A stretch of 64,000 nucleotides of DNA, from the NCBI GenBank assembly GCA_023213395.1, contig CM041465.1:4464001-4528000 (forward strand). Reading direction: 5' to 3'. Position 1 is the stretch's first letter; each line of letters opens with the position of its first letter. This DNA is from Cycas panzhihuaensis. Its lineage: Eukaryota > Cycadophyta. The position numbers and the translations under genes were made by a program. Under the pieces are notes generated by a model. That model was not told where the DNA came from and did no database searches. It saw only the letters and a program-made list of their open reading frames with translations. Below, one piece after another: positions 55,370 to 64,000 of the stretch.

Positions 55370-56145
55370 TGGCAGGATCTTCCTTTTTCTAGAACTCCTT
55401 CCTTTTGTAATAATCCTTCTTGAGGTGACTGATCTTATTACAATGCCAACACCTGAGCTTACTCTTTTTGCTCTTTGACTTGGACCTCGATATATCCCTG
55501 GAGTTTTGTCCTCTCTCAAACGTTCTACCCCTTACTTTCATGGCTTCTGGTATGGAGGTTTTAAAACTATATTTCCTTCGTACTTCTTCTATTAGTAAAG
55601 CACTCACAACAGAATCATAATCCAATATATCTGTAGTGCTAAAACTAATTGAGATGACAATATTACCCTAGGATTTAGGCAATGAGCATAATAAGGTAAC
55701 AACCTTGTCCTCATCCTCAATTTTAACATTGATACTAGTCAACTGGAAAATAAGAGTATTGAAAATATTTAAATGGTCAGCAATTTTTGTACCTCCCTTC
55801 ATCTGTAACGAGTACAGTTGCCTCTTCAGGTAGATTTGATTCGTTACTGATTTGGTCATATACAGGCCTTCTAACTAGGTCCATAATCCTGTTGTTGTCT
55901 CTTCTCCTGTGATGTTAAATAACACTTCATCTGTCAAGCACAATCGTATTATGCTAAGTGCCTTTTTATCTAAGTCATCCCAATCATCATTGTCCATCCC
56001 TGTGGGTTTCTTCGATTTTCCTACAAAGGCTATGTACAAACCCTACTGTACAAGAACATCATGCACTTTTAGCTTCCATAACTCAAAGTTGTTCTTGCCA
56101 TTGAATTTCTCCACCTCGAACTTTGCACCTGCTAGTTTCGCCATT
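55370..56145 (-). pseudogene. C5 gag
   Basis: ATG complementary to 56143-56145: MAKLAGAKFEVEKFNGKNNF then ELWKLKVHDVLVQ and a TAG, then LDKKALSIIRLCLTDEVLFN, QIYLKRQLYSLQMKGGTKIA, DHLNIFNTLIFQLTSINVKI, LLCSLPKS and a TAG (Trp position), then LRCWHCNKISHLKKDYYKRK: the knuckle has Tyr where the last Cys belongs, one G-to-A step. UBN2-type copia Gag core followed by a basic knuckle. It starts 56 bases after the primer-binding site in element order. Confidence 0.88.
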
Positions 56146-56200
56146 TGGTGTAGAAAGGCTAACACCAAAACCTTCATAAACTCGCTGCAAAACAAAAGTA

Positions 56201-56212
56201 GCTCTGATACCA
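56201..56212 (-). promoter_or_regulatory. Primer-binding site of C5 (tRNA-iMet)
   Basis: The minus strand reads TGGTATCAGAGC, a perfect initiator tRNA-Met primer site, two bases from the LTR. Confidence 0.95.
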
Positions 56213-56214
56213 CT

Positions 56215-56859
56215 TGTTGAGAATATAGGTCCCAAACCTTAAACTGCCATAAGATCTAAACTATTTTGTAACTAGTTATAGGAATCGAAACTAAGAATTA
56301 ACATGCAAGTTCTAAAATTAGAGATAATGCAATAACATTAGTATACAAGCTAAACATCACATATGCACCTGATATAACATGGTAAAACCCTAGCAATGTG
56401 CTAGGGAAACATTCACACAGGAAAGGTATCAATCTTTATTATTGTAAAATGGAGAAATAGTACATCTCAATAGTAGAGTACTCTTAGGAACAATAACCAG
56501 CCGCCACCCTCATCACAGTACATTACATTACATTACAACATAATTAGAAATGCCCTAAAATAGGCTACATGAGAGAGACATCCAAGGCCTAAATCTGAAC
56601 CATAGAATCTAGGGTATTTGTATCGAACGACCCTAATTCTCTTTACAATTTGATAAGGTTTACAAGGCTAATTTTTCGGGTTGGGGGATATCGCACCCAA
56701 ACCTCCTCTTAGTGGGGGGTGTTCGACGTCCCCTACACCCCCCAGCCAAGGGGGGCTCCTGGCCCCCTTGGAATGCCTTGAGAAAGATTAGGGGGGAAAG
56801 TCGCGCCGAAAACACACAAAAATTTTAACCCCAAAATATTGTTGTCACAATATCCAACA
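56215..56859 (-). repeat. 5' LTR of C5
   Basis: 645 bp, TGTTG...CAACA. It is the unbroken partner of 43187-43536 plus 51942-52169 and shows the empty target site of the chromovirus-like element. Its GC-rich hairpin region near 56711-56745 is decayed compared with the partner. Confidence 0.95.
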
Positions 56860-57330
56860 TTTATTCTAAGGAACCAATCACAAATTGCATGTTTTCATTG
56901 GGAAGGTGATGAGATGGTGACCTTGATTGAGGTGCAGAGGACATTAGAGGTGATCTTTCCTTATATTCCAGCATCAAAAGAGGTGCCAACATGGAATGTA
57001 GTGGATCAAAAACTGCTGAAACATCATATTAATTAGTATAGTTATGTACTTTGAGCATGAGATATTTATATAGACATAAGGGCAAAGCTAAGGATACAAG
57101 ATCTAGAGCTCAAGGTAGGTGAGGACGAGAGATGACACTTATAAAGTATGACATTGGCTTAGGTAGGAGCCTAATATACTCCATCAATAAGTGTGACTAT
57201 ATAGTAGGGATGCCACCACCTCCTACCTTATAGTGAGTCTACATACTGGGAGACTTTAAGCAGGAGGGAGAGAGCAGATCCAAGTGTACCCGAGGGATCT
57301 CATCAGGGGTCATAGAGATAAATGTATGAT
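56860..57330 (+). pseudogene. Antisense PMD gene of T-C, C-terminal part
   Basis: Beyond C5 the plus strand continues with VTLIEVQRTLEVIFPYIPAS, KEVPTWNVVDQKLLKHHIN, a stop and then IDIRAKLRIQDLELKVGED. It aligns in style and order with the C-terminal part of the T-B antisense gene (IQRLVEAVVREIFPRAYAEG ... RVRDIWIKES). Near 57190-57240 it resembles the DNA after the end of that gene. This ties the DNA on the two sides of C5 to one gene. Confidence 0.5.
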
Positions 57331-57434
57331 ATACTGCATAAGTAGATAAGAGGGAGGTGAGAGGTATTTTATGAGCCTCAATACGTATCATGAGTCACCT
57401 AGTTGATAGATGTACTCTATCTTTTGTTATCATG

Positions 57435-57500
<66 letters not shown>

Positions 57501-57509
57501 TGTGTATAT
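57435..57509. repeat. TG microsatellite
   Basis: About 33 TG units with one interruption, flanked by TATA. Cys-Val open frames there are artefacts. Confidence 0.95.
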
Positions 57510-58330
57510 ATCAATTATTTTCTCTTAAAAACTTGTGTATGTATACTTATCTCTAAGCCCTTTTTCCCCATTATTTCCCTTTTTAATTGAATATGCGATA
57601 CATTTATCTACTTAATTGCCTAAATAAATATGCAATAAATTTTATCATTTTTTACTTTTTTTCAATAGTTATATACTTTTCTTTTTGGATTTTTTCATGA
57701 TATATACATGACAGTTTATAGTTATTATGGAGTAGAATGGTTTAGGAAAGAAAAAGATCATGATAAAGAGTGAAGAAAAGAAAACAAATAAAAGATAAAA
57801 GTAAGTAGGTGAAAAGTCTACTATTCTATTTTTATAAACTTAAAACCATCTAAAACAAATGGTAATAGGTTTATAAAAATAGAATACGGAATAATATGAA
57901 TCTCCCAAAAGGAAACTTATGTAACTCTCATCATACTCTTGATAAATTACATAAACATAGAATAGAATCCATATTTATATAATGAATCATGAAGAAAACA
58001 AGTTGTTTATTAAATGAAGAGCTAACTTCACTTAACAAACAACTAGTTATCTAAGTATATTAGATTCCTCTTTGGATCCTTCGAGGGATAAGAGGCTTTT
58101 AGGGACTTGTCCCCTACCAAGATAATCCATAGCCCAAGATTCCCATGTGGGTCTATCCCTTTTAAGTACTTCATTTCAATCTCTTACCTATCATCTTAAT
58201 CTTCTAACTACTCAAATCTATACTTTCCCAAACCATTAGTTTATACTCATCATGGAGTAGTAGTTCATACTCCTTCCGAAATGGTAGTTTATACTTATTT
58301 TAGAGTAGGGTGCCTCCAACAAAAAAGATG
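57510..58330. other. Non-coding part of T-C
   Basis: No domain seen. At 58235-58300 are phrases such as TAGTTTATACTCATCATGG, related to the units of array c at 40815. It separates the antisense gene from aRNH. Confidence 0.45.
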
Positions 58331-58770
58331 AAATTTAACCAAAATAATCATCAAGGATAGAGGAAACAAGAGTATCAGCTTCAAGATTAAGAGAACAAGG
58401 TATATGCTGAATGGTAACTAAAGTAAATAGGGATAACAATGATAAAACCTGATGATATAAGAGAAGGAGTCATGGAAAATAAACCTAATACATCCTAACC
58501 AACTGATAAACTATAACATGAGAGTTAGCATATATAGTAATAAGTCCAAGATAGAAGCAAGAAATATCAAACAAGACTCCTAAAATAGCAAGATATTTAA
58601 CTTTATTATTAGTTGCCCTAGTATAAAAGATCCCATGGAAAGGAGGGGATTTCCTAATTGGTCATAAATCACCCAAGAAGAAGCAGACAGTCTTGGGTTT
58701 CCCCTACCACCTCCATTGGTGAAGATATTTAATGACATGGGAATAATAAGATCAAAGTTTGCAGACTGTG
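58331..58770 (-). pseudogene. T-C second RNase H (aRNH-like)
   Basis: Reads MSLNIFTNGGGRGNPRLSAS then SWVIYDQLGNPLLSM; after a frame change ATNNKVKYLAIL, YANSHVIVYQLV and HIPCSLNLEADTLVSSILDD. It aligns block by block with the aRNH of T-B. The first catalytic Asp (FTDG) reads Asn, both acidic residues of NNEAEY read Lys or Val, and the third Asp reads Asn; only the last Asp remains. All fit G-to-A changes except one. It lies on the integrase side of the antisense gene, the reverse of the order in T-B. Confidence 0.65.
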
Positions 58771-59880
<1,110 letters not shown>

Positions 59881-61050
59881 CCCTTAAGCATAAAATTTTC
59901 TTAGATATTAAGAATTAACTAGCCTTTTAAATTATAATCCTTTCAACATTGAAATTTGATAAGCTCCGTTAGTTAAATATTTAATTATTAAGAAAGGTCC
60001 TATCCACTTGGGAGAAAATTTATGTTACTTATCATGTAAATATTCTAACTTTAAGACTTTATCATCGAGATTGATTTTTTTGGGTCTAAACTACCTATCA
60101 TGTGCATCCTAGACCCTAGCCTTGGATGCCATATTGTTTTGCAAGGCTTGTAAGCAAATCTTATCTAATTTCTAAGTTTCAAAAGGTGTGATTCCCTTTG
60201 AAATTGCTCATCAGTAAACTCCTTTAATAAGACATGTAAGGAAGGAATTTCAACCTCTAATAGAAGCACAATTTCAACACCATAAATAAGGGAAAATGGT
60301 GTCATACTTGTAGCATTCCTAACGGAGGTCCTATAGGCCCATAATGCTAGAAATAACTAAGAGTGTTAATCCATGTGAGAGGTACCAATTGTCTTAGCTA
60401 GAATATTGGCTAAGATCTTGTTGAAAGCTTCCACCTGGCTATTTGCCTAAGGATGATAAGGGGCAAATAACCTATGAGTGATATGAAATTTATTACACAA
60501 CTTATTAATGTGGGGATTATAGAATGAAGTCCCATTATCAGTAACAATAATATTTGGTATCTCAAACCTATAAATAATATGCTAAAATATGAACATGGCA
60601 ACAATTTTTCCAATAGCAGAGACTAATGGGATAGATTCACTCTACTTCATAAAATATTCAATTATAGTTAGGATAAATGTATGCTCATTAGATGATCTTA
60701 GAAAAATCTAACCAATGAGATTGATACCCCATTGAGAAAAACACCAAGGTAAAACTATTGATTTCATTTCTTGTGTAAGTTTATGTATCAAAGTTGCATG
60801 GGATTGACACTTCTAGCACTTTTGAATATAAGAGTAGGAATCTTTAAATAAGGTAAGCCAATAATAATCCATAGAAAGAATATGTTATGCCATCAATCGA
60901 CCATTAAAGTGCCCACCAAATATTCCTTCATGGGATTCTATCAAGATAACTAATGATTTGTCAAGTGAGAGGTACCTTAGTAGGATTCCATTGAAAGAAC
61001 ACTTATAAAGTATGTCATCAAGCAAAAAGTATTGCCTGGTAGTAGCTCAA
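59881..61050 (-). pseudogene. T-C integrase
   Basis: In element order: DDILYKCSFNGILL, ESHEGIFGGHFNGRLMA with the finger His, C-x2-C as CQKC-like with a stop, WGINLIG with Asn at the first catalytic Asp, NEHTFILTIIEYFMK, IVTDNGTSFYNPHINKLCNK with the second Asp, ANSQVEAFNKIL with the Glu, then a broken GPF-region. It aligns closely with the T-B integrase (HGICGGHF, WGLDLIEAI, KFILIAMEYFTK). T-C is therefore a relative of T-B in opposite orientation. Confidence 0.82.
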
Positions 61051-61052
61051 AT

Positions 61053-61790
61053 TTATCTTCTCATCTTTAAATTAGTAAGAGAAGGAAAAGATTTATTATG
61101 AACATATAATCTAATCTTTCTAGACCATGGATAATCAGAAGGGATGCCCTGGATATAGAAGATATGTTCGTCTAGGAGGCAATCATCAATAGGTTGACTA
61201 GCGAGATTAGGGAGAGGGGTGTCAACCATGATCTCTAGAACAACCATGTCTTTCTTGGATTTTTTATTAATCACTTGCAAATTGAACTCTTGAAGTAATA
61301 AAGACCACTTATATAATCGACCAGTAATGTTAGACTTGGTAAGTAAATATCTTATACGATCTGATTAAACAATGAGATGGACCCTATTTCTAAGGAGGTA
61401 GTGGCACAACTTCTTAGTAGTAAAAACTAAAGCAAGGTACTCTTTTCTAGGAAAAGGATAGTGAAGCTCAGCCACCACGAGGGTCCTACTAATAAAATAG
61501 ATATCTCTTTCTTTATCAAAATCATCCTCTTATATTAGCATCCCTACTAATGGTTCCTCTGTAGTTAAAGTATATAAAATAAATGGCTTATAGAACCTTG
61601 GAAGAGCAAGCATTAGATAAGAAACCAAGGCTTACTTCAACTTATCGAAGCACTCTTGAACTTGAGGAGTCAATCAAAACTCAACATCTTTCTTTAAAAG
61701 ATTGGCGATAGGTTTAGCATCTAAGGTGAAATTGGCAATAAAACATCTTAAGAAACCAAGTCTACTTAGAAAAGATTTAATTTACTTTTG
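61053..61790 (-). pseudogene. T-C RT-associated RNase H
   Basis: FLSRLGFLRCFIANFTLDAK, PRFYKPFILYTLTTEEPLVG, RDIYFISRTLVVAELHYPFP, RKEYLALVFTTKKLCHYLLR, ITGRLYKWSLLLQEFNLQVI, then the 75-codon piece KKSKKDMVVLEIMVDTPLPN. Each block aligns with the T-B RNase H (KAKKECLSL-like, EFDLHIVNRKSKKGMVV). Stops interrupt it at several places. Confidence 0.82.
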
Positions 61791-62470
61791 GCTCTTGGAG
61801 GGAGGCATTTTGACAATTGTTTTAATCTTATCGAGATTTATTCTAATCCTATCTTGAGAAACGATGTTTCATAACATCTTTGCTGATGTAACAGTAGGTA
61901 CAAATGATGCTTTTTACATCTTTCAAAGATCTTTCTAAGGTCACGCAAATGATTGTATCTCCTATGTAAGAGGGTGAGTATATCGTCCAAATATAGATCA
62001 ATAATATTACTAATCAAGTCATGGAAAATATGAACCATAGCTCTTTAATATATCACACCAACATTCTTCAATCTAAATGGAATGACTTTATAAACGAAGG
62101 TACTCCAAGGAGTGGTGAAAGTGGTCTTGTGGCAGTCGTGAGGTGCAATAGAAATCTGATTATATCTTGAAAATTATCCATAAGGGACATTACCTCAAAA
62201 TTGGCAGTCTGGTCTTAAATTTAGCCAAGAAAAGGGAGAGGAAAATTATCCTTAGGATGCACATCATTAATTTCATAAAAGTCAATGCAAATTTAAATTG
62301 ACCCATTCTTCTTTACTATAGGAACTATGTTAGAAACCCATTAAGGATAATCAACACTCTCAATGAATCCAACTCCTAATAGCTTCTCCACTTCCTATTT
62401 AATGGCAGAGGAGAGGCATGGGTGTATAGGGCATTATTTTTGCTACTTAAGTTTTATACCAAGAATTATT
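61791..62470 (-). pseudogene. T-C reverse transcriptase
   Basis: EVEKLLGVGFIESVDYP, WVSNIVPIVKKNGSI, ICIDFYEINDVHPKDNFPLP, TANFEVMSLMDNFQ, then the 66-codon piece MVHIFHDLISNIIDLYLDDI with an intact YLDD at about 61984-61995, and LRKIFERCKKHHLYL. Frameshifts flank the last piece. Order and wording match the T-B RT. Confidence 0.85.
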
Positions 62471-63307
62471 ATAATGTTATGTTTGACGATTTGGGAGTCA
62501 AGGCCACATATATCTTTATAGTCCCACATGAAAACTAAGTAGAACTCATAAAAGAGATCCTTAAACTAAGCAATCTCTTGGAGAGTATAACTAGCTCCCA
62601 ACTTAAAAATTCTAAGAATATCCTCTATCTCTAAATCTACATCAATGATTTGTTCCATAATCATTATATTTCCTTCCTCAAAATGAGGAGGGGCAAGCTC
62701 TATTGAAGAAATAGACTCCTAGGGTCAAGAATGATTAACTATAACTTTTGAAAAACCCAACTTATGATGTCTATCAGGGAAACTAAGAGATGAACCTTCT
62801 AGATGCTCTACCATCACCTCATCATTTTTAAAATGGTTCAAATAGAAGAGATTGATGAGGAGAAGATTTTTAGATTGGAAAGTAGATAAAGAGAGAGGTG
62901 TGAAAGGTCAAAGAGGACCAACCAAAGAGTTTGGATAAGCGGGAACAAACTCCATGATTGAAGAAACATGAGAAAATAAAATGGGCCTATCAACAAACTC
63001 CTAAATTAAAGGAAAACATTAGTTAAGCTATTGAGGATTCACACCACAGTCATGGTCAGACCAAGATACCAAGATGAGAGAAAATAGAGAAGGATCCACA
63101 TGAGGATAGGTAAGAAAAGAAACAGTGGAGATGGAATTAACTTCCTGCACTCTAAAGTTCTAATTTTTTTAAGAATTGCAGTGAATAGAATACTAAATAG
63201 GTAAACCACCTAACACCTAAACCAGCCTTTGAAAAGGCATCAAGACATCCCTCCTAGATTTATGGAACCCACTCCTTGAATCTAGGAGATGAATTTATAC
63301 AATGAAA
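62471..63307 (-). pseudogene. T-C protease-RT spacer
   Basis: Readable pieces: SSIELAPPHFEEGNIMIMEQ, LGASYTLQEIA, FKDLFYEFYLVFMWDYKDIC, corresponding to the C-terminal connector of the T-B spacer. Upstream, VNSISTVSFLTYPHVDPSL and similar Ser-rich text is less certain. The element continues beyond 63307 but is cut there by copia C6; its protease, gag and 5' LTR lie outside the window. Confidence 0.6.
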
Positions 63308-63467
63308 TGTTCGTTGAAATGCAGTTCTGCATTTCAACCACCTTTCACATAAGTTAATTAATAAACATTAAAGTTTAAACATTAGGATAACTTAAATATA
63401 CATTTAGACATGTGACTAAAATATAAACTTTAAAAGATTACATAAAGATTACATTAACATTCTAACA
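63308..63467 (-). repeat. 3' LTR of C6
   Basis: Ends TGTT and AACA are inverted repeats. The flush polypurine complement at 63468-63476 sets the internal edge. The partner LTR is not in the window, so the outer edge at 63308 is less certain. Confidence 0.75.
63313..63338. repeat. Perfect 12-base-stem palindrome in C6 LTR
   Basis: GTTGAAATGCAG, TT, CTGCATTTCAAC. In the element transcript it lies near the U5 end of the LTR. Confidence 0.95.
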
Positions 63468-63539
63468 TCCTCCTTTAATGTAAACTTTTGTGCTGTAGAA
63501 AAAGAAGGTCTTCATCACGGTGATCCCCCTTTGATGGAG

Positions 63540-64000
63540 ACTTCTTTTATCTACAACAGATTTCTGAGATTTAGAAACTTTACTTTAGTTAAAGACTTCG
63601 CAAGAATATCAGCAATCTATAGATCTGTTGGACAATAAGACAAAGAAACAAGATTATCAGTAACTAAATTATAAATAAAATGCTGATGTAATTCAATATG
63701 CTTAGTCCTAGAATGAGAAACTGGATTTGTAGCTATAGCAATTGCACCTTGATTATCAACTTTAATTTCAATAGAAGAGTTTATAGACAGACCAATTTCA
63801 TTTAGTAAAGATTTAAGCCAAAGTGCTTCTTTACCAGCTTCAACAAGTGCACGATATTCCGCTTCAGTTGTGGATAAAGCAAGTACTAGCATTTTCTTAC
63901 TAGACCAAGTAATAGGTGAGGAATCTATAAAAAATACATAACCTGGAGTATATTTGTGATCAGTTATAATACCTGCCCAATTGGAATCAGTATATCCAAT
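63540..64000 (-). pseudogene. C6 RNase H, partial
   Basis: From the window edge: IGYTDSNWAGIITDHKYTPG, SPITWSSKKMLVLALSTTEA, EYRALVEAGKEALWLKSLLN, EIKVDNQGAIAIATNPVSHS, RTKHIELHQHFIYNLVTDNL. The copia RNase H is open until a TAG at 63615-63617, where Gln is likely, after which IADILAKSLTK continues in frame. Catalytic positions (TDSN, TTEAEY, VDNQ) are intact. It is one of the better preserved domains here, with only that stop visible, so C6 may be comparatively young. Confidence 0.88.

Larger units (their letters stand above)
43187..56859 (-). mobile_element. Copia element C5, itself hit by a Ty3 element
   Basis: Two LTRs of the TGTTG...CAACA type, an initiator-Met primer-binding site at 56201-56212 (minus strand), gag and a nearly complete pol. 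The left (3') LTR is split by the 8.4-kb chromovirus-like element. Without that insertion C5 would be about 5.3 kb, a normal length. Protease and RT motifs (LLDSGASYHMCP, LYIDDML) and the RNLISLG phrase suggest the Tork lineage. Confidence 0.92.
63308..64000 (-). mobile_element. Copia element C6, 3' end only
   Basis: A short 160-bp 3' LTR (63308-63467, TGTTCG...TAACA) is followed by the polypurine complement TCCTCCTTT and the end of pol on the minus strand. The rest lies beyond the window, so the target duplication cannot be checked. The LTR contains a perfect 26-base palindrome. Confidence 0.85.

Noticed and set aside
43187-56859. Endogenous pararetrovirus (caulimovirus-like) origin for the RT fragments
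   Set aside because: All RT fragments are linked to integrase domains, LTRs or tRNA primer sites with target duplications, which identifies LTR retrotransposons; no movement-protein or coat-protein text was seen.
57390-57590. Open frame of repeated Cys-Val on the plus strand
   Set aside because: Translation of the TG microsatellite.

Overview
This is nuclear DNA of a seed plant with a large, repeat-rich genome. I find no host gene, tRNA, rRNA or CRISPR. Nearly everything recognisable is LTR retrotransposon, mostly old and broken. The plant assignment rests on Ty1/copia and Tat-like Ty3/gypsy polyproteins, primer-binding sites matching initiator tRNA-Met, nested LTR elements and a plant-mobile-domain (PMD) protein. 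Element names below are mine.

Layout. 1-73: 3' end of an LTR of the same family as the 43.5-51.9 kb element. 1479-4509: copia C1 (minus), LTRs and a gag fragment but no pol. 4515-8263 and 18171-18710: Tat-like element T-A (plus), split by copia C2 (8264-18170, minus; exact target duplication AAAGT) between its RNase H and its integrase. 18.7-20.77 kb: two copia remnants, C3 and C4. 20773-37783: the 17-kb Tat-like element T-B (plus), with 2.75-kb LTRs, gag, protease, RT, RNase H, integrase, an antisense PMD gene and, last, a second RNase H of the archaeal-like (aRNH) type. 37.8-41.8 kb: AT-rich DNA with three adjacent short tandem arrays. 41.85-63.3 kb: Tat-like element T-C (minus), with its own antisense PMD gene on the plus strand. 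Copia C5 (43187-56859, minus) is inserted in that gene, and a chromovirus-like Ty3 element (43537-51936, plus) is inserted in one LTR of C5. 63308-64000: the edge of copia C6 (minus), inserted in T-C.

Order of events from nesting: T-C was hit by C5, whose LTR was then hit by the chromovirus-like element. T-A was hit by C2, and C4 was hit by T-B. The chromovirus-like locus is a tandem LTR - deleted internal region - LTR - long internal region - LTR, closed by one target duplication (ACAAG).

Most notable: (1) the antisense PMD gene in two related Tat-like elements, with a possible intron and an upstream motif shared with the element's own LTR; (2) the aRNH domain in a different place in each of the three Tat-like elements; (3) the tandem three-LTR chromovirus-like locus; (4) internal stops that are mostly Gln or Trp codons changed by C-to-T or G-to-A, the pattern expected from decay of methylated cytosines. 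Domain calls come from reading translations by eye; no database search was run, and boundaries of degenerate domains are approximate.
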